DNA from: Zeugodacus cucurbitae
Taxonomy: Eukaryota; Arthropoda; Insecta; Diptera; Tephritidae
Assembly: GCF_028554725.1 (NCBI RefSeq)
Contig: NC_071667.1
Location: 36,041,501-36,105,500, forward strand
DNA: 64,000 bases
Direction of reading: 5' to 3'
Part shown: positions 54,770 to 64,000 of the stretch, piece by piece
Position numbering within the stretch: position 1 is the stretch's first letter
Layout of the letters: the number at the start of each line of letters is the position of its first letter
The notes under the pieces: model-generated
The model's input: only the letters and a program-made list of their open reading frames with translations
What the model was told of the DNA's origin: nothing
Database searches by the model: none
Program-made: the position numbers and the translations under genes

Positions 54770-54940
54770 TTTGTGAGTGTCTGTCTTCGTTAAGGAAGAT
54801 TTAAAGATTTTGGCTTTTTTTAGTAAGGATTTCAGCTTAAGGATTTAGATTCCCTTCTTTATGTGCTTCGAAGATTCTTAAGGATGCCGAAGTCCTGTTG
54901 TGCGATCTCCTCCTTCCCAGTAAAGAGCGGTTGAGCCCCC

Positions 54941-55302
54941 AGCTAATTCATAAACTTATGAATGGTTTCAAAAAATATATATTATTTTGCTGAATGTGAT
55001 CTTTATTCTTGCAAATTACATACTTAATTGAACCTATTTTTGTATTATCCTATGTGTTATATACTATTCGTTAAGTTGATAACATATCCATGTTTTATGG
55101 CTTAGGTCTAAAGTCTAATCTTATTATTTATTGTAAACAAGTGCTTATCATGCGGCTTATCTTGCGGCCTATGCATGTCTTGTATTCAGATATGAGTTCA
55201 AAGTCTTGTTTTGATAATCTTGTTTATTTGATTAGGCAGAGCTGGCTTTATCAGCGTTTCTCATATACTTGTGTATAAATGTCGTTGATACTGGTATTAA
55301 CT
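54941..55302 (-). repeat. 5' LTR, errantivirus 3
   Basis: 362 bp; the inner end is AGCTAATT in place of AGTTAATT. It is followed inward by GGGGGCTCAACCG, the start of the primer site. Confidence 0.88.
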
Positions 55303-55306
55303 CGCG

Positions 55307-55440
55307 CGCTCTACTTGCACTCATAGAGCGGTACACTAGGGCACTCTTACATATTAATGAAAAGTTGTGCTATATGAAAATTTTTGACTGATTCAGAACT
55401 TTTTCGTTTTGATTCTTATAGTTGACAGTTTAAGCTTCAA
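55307..55440. repeat. Right arm of the palindrome flanking errantivirus 3
   Basis: Inverted match to 49780-49891, plus about 50 bp with no counterpart on the left. Confidence 0.65.
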
Positions 55441-56600
55441 TTTAAGCCTAATTACAGACTTCTAGCACGTCAGCATAATTCTCTACGCGTGATCAAAAAA
55501 GGCCAAAAACAGGTGTTTTTGAGACTTTGGGTCCATTTTGCTCAAAACCTCGACGTGATGGGCACTTTTGGAGGTCATATTCGTGTTCAGCGATGAAAAT
55601 CTCATAAGAATACCATTGTCTGATCTTTGATGCAGAGAAAAAGTTACTTTTTGTCGACCAGTGTAATAAATATAATATAAACCATAAAAATTGTTTTGAA
55701 TTTCTACAAAATTTTATGGCAAACATACTCAAATTTATAGATATTATCAGAAAAAATGCCATCAATGCATTAAAATACAAGTTCGGGAGGTAGAAAAAAA
55801 CCAGCTATTATATAAGCTTGGCCGAAGAAATTTAAACGCCATGGAAATAATAGGAAATGTAGTTTATACCAATATTTTTGTAATTATAATAGTAACAATG
55901 CTAACAATGTTGTGAAATCAAAGACAGATTTGCTCAATTATCGAAGGGCAAACCAATTCTGATTTTCAATGGTATCACAAAATCTTATTGGATGTTCTTC
56001 TTTCCGAATGTTAGCAAAACCAAATCAGCTCTGCGTCTATTTATTTATAAATGACATTACTTACAAATTTTTTGGAATTTTATATGAACAATATATATAA
56101 AATGAGAATTTATTTCAGATTTTATTTTATTGAAAAATGAAAGTAGAGCAAGCGCGAAAAGGAAATTTTTCGCGAATCACAGTATTTTACTTTATGCTCA
56201 CGAGAATATATTTTGATGATTTATATTTTGATTTTTTCAGTTAAATTAAATAATTACGTAATTTAGTTTGAGAAGTTCGTAGAAGTTATACCAGCTTTTA
56301 TTTTATTTTGTTATTTTATTGTTTAACTTTTATGTAAAAAGTTAGATATTTCCTCATTCTAATTTGAATTTTCTATTTTGTGAATTTCTTTAAATTTTTT
56401 GATTTTTCCCGTTAACTTCAATAATTACGTCATGTAGTTCGTGTCTTCCATTTTAATAATTATTATATTTTTCCAAAGCGTTTAACGGTAAATCAAAATA
56501 AATTTGAGCATAATATATAAAAATTTTTTGGCGCTCCGCTACCATGAGAAGTATTTCTGCGCAACATCGCCATATAAGTGCAAAGACTGTACTATGTAAG
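55441..56600. other. No gene seen
   Basis: AT-rich sequence. I find no motif; 55480-55680 is less AT-rich and could be part of the same DNA-transposon relic. Confidence 0.4.
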
Positions 56601-56609
56601 TTATATGAT

Positions 56610-57135
56610 GTAACAGTCCGATGCCGAGACAAAAAACCTGCAATGAATTACCTTAACAACATGGGAGCCGAAGTCAGCGTGATTTTACCGGCGCAACAAC
56701 AGCAAAGAAATCCTGATTAAAGGTCCATCATAAAAACGAACGGCGAAAAAGTCATGTTTCTTAATTTGCGTCAACGCCGCCAATTTTCCTGAAAATGGAA
56801 TGGAATGATTTCTTTTCATGTGCTTAGATCTATAGAATGCCAGTCAAACCTTCCAAAGGGTACTGGATCACAACTTCTGCGAATACGATTTTGCCTGGCC
56901 ACATCTCGATGATATTTCGATGTCATCGAAGGATATGAACAAACATGACTAACATCTCCAATTAGTATTTGAAATGCTGCGCGAATAACAGTTAGCTATC
57001 AACCGATCGAAATAAACTGCAATGGAATCTCACCACCAGAAGAACGAGTACAAGACTTCCGAAATTTTAAACTAACTTAGCATGTGCTTTGCGACGCTTC
57101 CTCGGCATGGTCAACTTTTTTCCTGTGCTGCTGAA
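56610..57135 (+). pseudogene. Ty3/gypsy retrotransposon relic, protease to reverse transcriptase
   Basis: GAEVSVILP marks the protease active-site region (aspartate and threonine lost). Patches of RT follow in shifting frames: LRIRFCLATSR, FEMLRE-like sequence, and LRRFLGMVNFF, the standard connection-region motif. The element continues after the RTE insert at 58480. Style and motifs suggest the CsRn1/Kabuki group, but I am not certain. Confidence 0.6.
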
Positions 57136-57239
57136 AGGCAATTGACTTTATTTAAGCTAGTGAAAGGAGTATGGTGTCATAAGTAGAAGTTCACGTAAGT
57201 GAGGAAAGTTTCTGACTGTCATTCACTTGGGAGGGGCCA

Positions 57240-58478
57240 GGAACGATTATTTTGCACGTGGCTCTAGCAGCTCACGAAGACCTCCTGGAAGACCCACAGA
57301 GTTGACTAGTAGTTGATGACCAGAGTATACTGAGTTTGCGGGAACACTTCTCCAGCCTGCTGAATGGCAGTGCAAGTACAACAAGCGACGAGGACCGATG
57401 GATTGCTAGCGAGCTATTCAAATACGGCGGCGAAGAACTGATAAGGTGCATGCATCAGCGTCTTTCCATAATATGGTCGAAAGCATGCCTGACGATTGGA
57501 ATCTAAGTGTACTTTGCCCAATCCACAAAAAGGGAGACCCCACAATCTGCGCCAATTACCGTGGGATCAGCCTCCTCAACATCGCTTATAAGATTCTTTC
57601 GAGCGTACTGTGTGAAAGACTAAAGCCCACCGTCAACAAACTGAATAGATCTTATCAGTGTGGCTTTAGACCAGGAAAATCTACATCTGACCAGATCTTC
57701 ACCATGCGCCAAATCTTGGAAAAGACCCGTGACACACCATCTCTTTGTCCATTTTAAAGCTGCTTTCTGAATTTGGTATCCCTGTCAAACTAATACGGCT
57801 GTGTAAGCTGACGTTGAGCAACACCAAAAGCTCCGTCAGGATCGGGAAGGACCTCTCCGAGCCGTTCGATACCAAACAAGGGTTCAGACAAGGTGACTTA
57901 CTCTCGTGTGATTTCTTTAACCTGATGCTGGAGAAAATAATACGAGCAGCAGAGCTAAATAGATAAGATGCAATCTTCTATAAGAGTGTACAGCTGCTGG
58001 CGTACGCCGATAATATCGATATCATTGGAAACAACACCCGCTCCGTTAGTTCGGCTTTCTCCATACTGGATAGGGAACCGAAGTGTGTGGGTCTGATGGT
58101 GAACGAGGACAAGACTGTCATCAAACAAACAGCGACGCATTCGCGTCTCAGCTCCCACGTCACGTTTGACAGTCATAACTTTGAAGTTGTAGATAATTTC
58201 GAGTACTTAGTTGTAGATAATTTCTTGCACCAGCATCAACACCAATCATAATGTCAGCCTTGATATTCAACGCAGAATCACTCTTCCCAACAGGTGCTAC
58301 TATGGAGTGAGTAGGCAATTGAAAAGTAAAGTCCTCTCTCGACGAACAAAAAACAAACTCTACAAATCCGTCATCATTCATGTCCTACTTTATGGTGCAG
58401 AAGTATGGACGATGTCAACAACCGAAGTTTAGGAGTTTTCGAGAGAAAGGTTTTTCGGAAGATTTATGACAACGAAAA
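57240..58478 (+). pseudogene. RTE-type LINE ORF2 relic inserted in the gypsy relic
   Basis: A plus-strand copy of the RTE element with endonuclease-RT linker (LREHFSSLLNGS-like), then FKYGGEELIRCMHQ, DDWNLSVLCPIHKKGD, GFRPGKSTSDQIF, a deletion of the FVDFKAAFD region, FGIPVKLIRLCK, GFRQGDLLS, a mutated active site (LAYADNIDIIG in place of YADD) and the start of the thumb. It stops near the VFERK motif at 58478. Two nonsense changes and several frame changes are visible. Confidence 0.8.
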
Positions 58479-58479
58479 A

Positions 58480-59290
58480 CGATTTATACAAAGCAAATTC
58501 AATTGCTATCACAAACCAGAGGCCTTATCGAAACACAAACAAGATACAGCACTTACAATCGTGAACTATTAGCGGTGTATAAAGCAGTTAAATATTTACA
58601 ACGTATGCATTTTTTATCATCACTGACCAAAAGCCAGTACAATATGTGATTCAGCAAAAGCTAGAAAAGGCATCCCCGAGTTAAATATGTAATTTTGAAT
58701 TTATCGCTCAATTTACAACAGATATTCGATACATTTCCGTAACAGTCAACATAGTAGCAGATACAATGTCAGGTATTGACGACATACTACTCCAACACTC
58801 TCAACCTCATAAAAATTGCGGAGATTCAAAAATCTGAATTACTAAATTCGAATTCCAGCCTAATAATTAAAGCTGTTACGATGCCTGGCACAGATATAAA
58901 AATCGTTTGTGATGTAAGTACCAGCAAAGCACGACCATACTCAACTCCTCCTTTTCGCAGAACAGCTTTCAACTCAAAACATACCGGCGCCGCTAAAACC
59001 ACAAAATTGATTTCGGAGAAGTTCGTGTGGCCTGGTTTCCGCAAAGAATGTCGCTTGTGGACTAGGCGCTGTTTTCCTTAAAGAAGAGCCAAAGTACAAC
59101 ACCGCAACAGCGCACCGCCATCAATATTCATGTTACCGGCGCAACGAATAAACCACATCAACATGGATATTGTCGGGTCATTACCACCTTGCAAAGGATA
59201 TCGATACTGCGATAATGCTACATAAGAGATAAGTGGTAAAGTAATTTATCGAACATTTATGCATACGCATGCAGGCACTGAAGCCGTCTC
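58480..59290 (+). pseudogene. Ty3/gypsy relic, RNase H and integrase N-terminus
   Basis: After the RTE insert, SQTRGLIETQTRYSTYNRELLAVYKAVKY and FIITDQKPVQYVI give the gypsy RNase H, then ISVTVNIVADTMS (the usual ADALS stretch). From 58776 the integrase zinc-finger region reads AFNSKHTGAAKTTKL, EKFVWPG and RLWTRRC. The start of the catalytic core (HINMDIVGSLPPCKGY) is near 59155-59210, and the sequence then degenerates. Same element as 56610-57135. Confidence 0.7.
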
Positions 59291-59769
59291 CAACAACAAA
59301 TAATTCAGCGCATGCACCATTCGTAGAAAAGAACACTCAATGCTATCAGTTTTCGTACGCAATGACGCAATTCGACCTTGAGACCGATTAAATTCGGCTT
59401 TCGCCGCGGAGGATAACCAAGCCCGATGTGTACGGTTTCGCTTTCCCGCTTAGGGAGAAGAATTGTGGGAAGGCCAAACATAATTAAAATGCAACTCTGC
59501 AAGGATAATTTAATGATGGTGATATGGCAACGTTAAATGTTATGTCAATCTGATATTCTTTCCTTTTCTCCGGTGACATTGATCTTAAGCTTTAAGCCGT
59601 TTTGTAAATATAACCACATAAAAATCGAACATTATTATGGACATTCCATGTTTTTATTTGCGTATTTACCGTTGTATTTATACCATACATATTGGTAATT
59701 GTGACATACAGTTACTCAATTTATTGATTGAATGTTCACAACTTTTTGAATATTTCTTCCTTCTTCTTG
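59291..59769. other. No clear feature
   Basis: Degraded sequence after the gypsy integrase. GCTTTCCCGCTTAGGGAGAAG near 59440 may be integrase C-terminal or LTR sequence, but I cannot place it. Confidence 0.35.
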
Positions 59770-61190
59770 ACTGGCGTAGCCAACGCTTACGCGGTTATAG
59801 CCGAGTCCAAAACAGCGCGCCACGTATCCTTCCTTCTGGCAGTTTGGCGCCAATTGGTTATACCAAGCGAAGCCAGGTCCCTCTCCACCTGGTCCTTCCA
59901 TCGGAGTGGAGGTCTCCCTCTTCCTCTGCTTCCACCAGCGGGTACTGTATCGAATACTTTCAGAGCTGGAGTACTTTCATCCATTCGAACAACATGACCT
60001 AGCCAGCGTAGCCGCTGTTTTTTTATTCGCTGGACTATGTCTATGTCGTCGAATAACACATACAGCTCATCGTTCCATCGTCTGCGGTATTCGCCGTTGC
60101 CAATGTTTAAGGGACCATAAACCTTCCGCAAAACCTTTCTTTCGAAAACTCCTACTGCCGTCTCATCGGATGTTGACATCGTCCACGCTTCTGCACCGTA
60201 AAGTAGGACGGGAATGATGAGGGACTTGTAGAGTTTGGTTTTTGTTCGTCGAGAGAGGACTTTACTTTTCAATTGCCTACTTAGTCCATAGTAGCACCTG
60301 TTGGCAAGAGTGATTCTGCGTTGGATTTCGAGGCTGACATTGTTATTGCTGTTAATGCTGGTTCCCAGGTAGACGAAATTATCTACAACTTCAAAGTTAT
60401 GACTGTCAACAGTGACGTGGGAGCCAAGACGCGAATGCGCTGACTGTTTGTTTGATGACAGGAGATATTTCGTCTTGTCCTCGTTCACCACCAGACCCAT
60501 ACGCTTCGCTTCCTTATCCAGTCTGGAAAAAGCAGAACTAACGACGCGGGTGTTGTTTCCAATGATATCGATATCATCGGCGTACTTGTAGAAGATTGTA
60601 CCTTCTCTATTTAGCTCTGCAGCTCTTATAATTTTTTCCAGCATCAAGTTAAAGAAGTCGCACGATAGTGAGTCACCTTGTCTGAAACCTCGTCTGGTAT
60701 CGAACGGCTCGGAGAGGTCCTTCCCGATCCTGACGGAGCTTTTGGTGTTGCTCAACGTCAGTTTACACAGCCGTATTAGTTTTGCGGGGATACCAAATTC
60801 AGACATCGCGGCATAAAGGCAACTCCTTTTCGTGCTGTCGAAAGCAGCTTTAAAGTCGACAAAGAGATGGTGTGTGTCGATCCTATTTTCACGGGTCTTC
60901 TCCAAAATTTGGCACATGGTGAATATCTGGTCTGTTGTTGATTTTCCAGGTCTACAGCCACACTGATAAGGTCCAATCTGTTTGTTGACGGTGGGCTTTA
61001 GTCTTTCACACAATACACTCGACAGAACCTTATAGGGGGTCTCCCTTTTTGTGTATTGAGTAAAGTACACTGAGATTTCAATCGTCAGGCATGCTTTCTT
61101 CCGACCATATTCTGCAAAGAAGCTGATGCATGTACCTTATCAGTTCTTCGCCGCCGTATTTGAATAGTTCTGCCGGTAATCTATCGGCCC
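59770..61190 (-). pseudogene. RTE-type LINE ORF2, reverse transcriptase part (longest copy)
   Basis: From 61070 to 59787 runs a 427-codon frame: GPYQCGCRPGKSTTDQIF, FVDFKAAFDSTKRS, GFRQGDSLS, YADDIDIIG, LGTSI, LYGAEAWTMS, RLRWLGHVVRMD and GRGRPPLRWKDQV. Compared with the 17.6-kb copy, six residues directly before YADD are missing and about 70 bp around the NYRGISLL motif are lost at 61035-61060, which breaks the join to the fingers and endonuclease. The 3' end here is an AAG-rich tail (plus strand CTTCCTTCTTCTTGAC at 59757), not the CATA repeat of the other copies. Confidence 0.87.
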
Positions 61191-62362
61191 CCGCTGCTTT
61201 GTTGTTCTACAAGCGGGTAATTGCTATTCGAATTTCTTCATGGTCGGGTAATGGAACATCTGTTCCATCGTCATCGATTTGGGGATCGGGTTCGCCATCT
61301 CCTGGTGTTGTAATCTCACTGCCATTCAGCAGGTCGGAGAAGTGTTCCCTCCATAATCCCAGTATGCCCTGGTCATCAATAACTAGATCGCCTCTGGGGG
61401 TCCTACAGGAGTGTGCTCCGGTCTTGAAACCTTCAGTTAGTCGCCGGATCTTTTCGTAAAATTTTCGAGCATTACCCATGTCGGCCAGCTGTCCAGTCTT
61501 TTCATACTCACGCATTTCGGCCTCTTTCTTTTTACGTCTGCAAATGCGTCTCGCTTCCCTCTTCAGTTCTCGATATCTATCCCACCCCGAACGTGTTGTG
61601 GTCGATCGCAACGTTGCGAGGTAGGCAGTCTGTTTTCTCTCCACTGCGGAACGACAATTCTCATCGTACCATCTGGTTTTTTTGCGTTGCCGGAGACCAA
61701 TTGTTTCGGTTGCAGCTGTACGTAAGGAGTTTGATATGCCGTCCCACAGCTCCCTTATACCGAGATGCTGATTAGTGCTCTCAGAGAGCAGGAGTGCAAG
61801 TCGAGCAGAAAATCGTTCGGCTGTCGGTTGTGATTGCAGCTTTTCGACGTCGAACCTTCCTTGTGTTTGTTGACGGGCGTTCTTTGCTGCACAGAGGCGA
61901 GTGCGTATCTTTGCTGATACTAGATAATGGTCCGAGTCAATGTTTGGTCCTCGGAGCGTACGCACGTCTAAAACACTGGAGACATGTCTTCCGTCTATCA
62001 CAACGTGATCGATTTGATTGCGCGTGTTTCGATCAGGGGACAGCCACGTTGATTGATGAATTTTTTTAAGTTGGAATCTGGTACTACAGACAACCATATT
62101 TCGGGCCACAGCGAAGTCGATCAGCCTCAGGCCGTTTGGCGATGTTTCGTCATGGAGGCTGAATTTTCCGACTGTTGTGCCAAAGACACCTTCTTTACCC
62201 ACCCTGGCGTTAAAATCGCCAAGCACGATTTTGACATCGTGGCGGGGGCAGCGCTCATAGGTGCATTCTAGGCGCTCATAGAAAGCATCTTTGGTCACAT
62301 CGTCCTTCTCTTCCGTTGGGGCGTGGGCGCAAATCAGCGATATGTTGAAGAACCTCGCTTTG
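61191..62362 (-). pseudogene. RTE-type LINE ORF2, endonuclease part
   Basis: The frame contains the apurinic-endonuclease-like domain: FFNISLICAHAPTEEKDDV, VLGDFNARVG (catalytic), TWLSPDRNTRNQIDHV and the final RGPNIDSDHYLV with the catalytic histidine. A basic linker (RELKREARRICRRKKKEAE) and LWREHFSDLLNGS lead to the RT. This domain nicks the target DNA. The first part is missing: at about 62362 the sequence switches to DINE copy K, so the first 40 or so codons of the open frame (to 62475) are not LINE sequence. Confidence 0.87.
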
Positions 62363-63549
62363 ATGCGGAATAAAGCCCACCGTATTTTTGAAAAACCTAT
62401 AATTAGGTATATGGAGATGTTATGACCCGATTTTAATAATTTTTGGAACAGAGACACACTATTAGAAGAAAACAATTTCCTGTGAATTACATTAAATTAT
62501 CTGAGCGATTTACCCATATTTTCGGTTAAAATATACCCCTAGGCGCTGAGTTCAACATTTTCGATATCTGGGGCCTCGAAAATTTATAGTCCGATTTCGA
62601 CAATTTTTTCACAAGTGAAGCCAGAGATGATATGCACTGTTTGTGTAAAGTTTTATGCCTCTATCTTCATTGGTTCCTTATGTATACATTATAAAGTGAA
62701 GGAATCAGATGGAATTCAAAATTGAGTTATAAGGAAAGTAGTCGTGGTTGTGAACCGATTTCGCCCACTTTTTATCTGTTTTATCAGGGTGTCAAGAAAA
62801 TATTATATAGCAAATTTTATTCAAATCGGTTGAGTAGTTCCTGAGATATGGTTTTTGACAACGCCCATTTTCCATTTTGTAAAAAAACTGAGTGCAGCTT
62901 CCTTCTGATATTTCTTGTGTAAAATTTAGTGTTTCTGACTTTTTTCGTTGGTTAGTTAACCCACTTTTAGTAATTTTCAACCTAACGTTTGTATAGGAGG
63001 TGGGCGTGGTTAATATCCGATTTCAACTATTTTCATGGTGTGTGGTGTGGTACGTAAAAGAACCGACTGCAGAAAGTTTTGTTTATATAGCTTCATTGGT
63101 TTGCGAGACAAATACGAATAACCGATTTGGGGGCGGGCCCACGCCCACTTTCCAAAAATATTACATCCAAATATGCCCTTTCCTAGTGCGAGCCTTTGTT
63201 CCAAATTTTACGTTTATAACTATATTTATGGCTTCGTTATGACTGCTTATGTGTTTTTGGTTTTCGCCATTTTGTGGGCGTGGCTGTGGTCCGATTTCGC
63301 CCATTGTCAATACTAACCTCCCCAGGGCGCCAAGGAATATATGTACCAAGTTTCGTCAAGATATCTTCGTTTTTACGCAAGTTATCGCTTGCACGGACAG
63401 ACGGACGGACGGAGGGACAGACATCCCGATTTTAACTGTACTCATCATCCTGATCATTTTGATATATATAATCCTATATCTCACTCTTTTATTTCTGGGT
63501 GACACAAAACTACATACTCTCTTTAGCAACTTTGTTGCGATAGTATAAA
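62363..63549 (-). mobile_element. DINE-1-like element, copy K (second subfamily, 3' truncated)
   Basis: It starts GCGGAATAAAGCCCACCG, exactly as inside copy E, so its 3' terminus is lost at the junction with the RTE. The rest is complete through the GACGGACGGACGG microsatellite (63400-63420) to the 5' hairpin GCAACTTTGTTGCGATAGTATAAA at 63549. Confidence 0.8.
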
Positions 63550-63550
63550 A

Positions 63551-63803
63551 ATAGCTGCACGAAATAAGCTGTGAGCTATTTTTTTTAGAAATACTTTTTC
63601 GACGATTTACCATGGGAAGCTAATTTTTTTTAAATATGAATTATAAAGAATTTGATTTTACAAATATATAAAATATATATATATAAATATATATATAAAA
63701 TATAAATATATATGTTTTGTCTTTTATCCATGAATAAGTTAACAGACCTCAAACATTCGATCAATTGTTTGAGGAACTAGTAGCTTATTTCGTGCAGCTG
63801 TAA
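63551..63803. repeat. Palindromic element with GCTGCACGAAATAAGCT ends
   Basis: TAGCTGCACGAAATAAGCT (63551) and its inverted copy AGCTTATTTCGTGCAGCT (63784-63801) enclose about 210 bp with a TATA-rich core (63660-63715). TA dinucleotides lie at the ends. A third related string, TTTATTTCGTGTAGTG, is at 63926-63942. These are probably Tc1-type termini. Confidence 0.6.
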
Positions 63804-63956
63804 ACTACTGATGATATCAAAAAGATTTAAATGCAGAATTTTTATAAAATAATTTTTTTATTCGAACAATAACTCAATTTTATTCTATTTGAGTGTTTGT
63901 GTAAATGAAAAAATAAGGTCACAGTTTATTTCGTGTAGTGTAATAGTAAAACTGTT

Positions 63957-64000
63957 AGTACTTCGTATGACCTCCTTTTTGTTTAATTACGTCATTAATA
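63957..64000 (-). pseudogene. Tc1-like transposase C-terminus, running off the window
   Basis: The minus strand reads INDVIKQKGGHTKY and a stop, the Tc1 C-terminal signature. The gene continues beyond position 64000, so whether it is intact cannot be judged. Confidence 0.65.

Larger units (their letters stand above)
49896..55302 (-). mobile_element. Errantivirus 3: a second, decayed gypsy-type family, 5407 bp
   Basis: 362-bp LTRs at 49896-50257 and 54941-55302 begin AGTTAAT and end TTAACT or the like. A CGCG duplication flanks the element (49892-49895 and 55303-55306). The order on the minus strand is gag, protease, RT/RNase H, integrase, env, as in copies 1 and 2, but the sequence is a different family and every gene is broken. 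The polypurine tract AAGAGAGAGGAG lies just before the 3' LTR at about 50258-50269. The primer site reads TGGGGGCTCAACCGC; I could not identify the tRNA. The two LTRs differ at about six positions. Confidence 0.88.

Noticed and set aside
61207..62475. The first 40 or so codons of the 422-codon frame containing the RTE endonuclease, as part of the LINE protein
   Set aside because: The DNA before about 62362 is DINE copy K; the open frame there is accidental read-through into another element.

Overview
The window looks like a repeat-dense, non-genic stretch of a higher dipteran genome, most likely a tephritid-type fruit fly. The grounds are: (i) two large proviruses with the gag-pol-env layout of insect errantiviruses (Ty3/gypsy family with an F-like env); (ii) about ten copies of a non-coding element built like the Drosophila DINE-1/INE-1 Helentron derivatives; and (iii) Jockey, I, RTE, BEL/Pao, Tc1, pogo, hAT and Harbinger relics. 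I see no host protein gene, tRNA, rRNA or CRISPR array. Nearly every recognisable reading frame belongs to a transposable element, and most are broken. The species is inference; family assignments rest on motifs read by eye.

Layout. 0.1-7.9 kb: DINE-like copies A, B and C, a Jockey ORF1 relic, an RTE 3' fragment, a Tc1 relic and a Helentron-type endonuclease relic with a 305-bp tandem duplication. 8.3-10.5 kb: a BEL/Pao pol relic. 10.8-17.3 kb: DINE copy D, then a three-level nest: a DINE-like copy (12939-14087 plus 17069-17335) split by a 3-kb terminal-inverted-repeat element, itself split by a hAT-like element with an 8-bp target duplication. 17.3-20.2 kb: a Tc1 element with long inverted ends, carrying an RTE insertion flanked by a 12-bp duplication. 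20.2-23.5 kb: Harbinger, hAT and Tc1 fragments.

23.5-40.6 kb: the centrepiece. Two 6918-bp errantiviruses, nearly identical and in tandem with a 7905-bp period, sit between three copies of a Jockey/gag relic. Both have long gag, pol and env frames, a canonical -1 frameshift heptamer, a lysine-tRNA-type primer site, a purine tract, a 4-bp TATA duplication and the same in-frame stop in pol. In expression terms, gag is read first, pol by -1 frameshifting, and env probably from a spliced message.

40.6-49.5 kb: a pogo-like element interrupted by DINE copy H, whose empty insertion site is preserved 4 kb away inside an I-clade LINE; DINE copies I and J. 49.5-55.4 kb: a third, different and badly decayed errantivirus in a palindromic DNA-transposon relic. 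56.6-59.5 kb: a Ty3/gypsy relic split by an RTE. 59.8-62.4 kb: the longest RTE copy. 62.4-64 kb: DINE copy K and the edge of another Tc1 element.

LTR retroelements are mostly on the minus strand (two intact-looking errantiviruses, the decayed one, BEL, and the gag relics), with one on the plus strand. This arrangement would fit a one-sided piRNA source locus, but sequence alone cannot show that.
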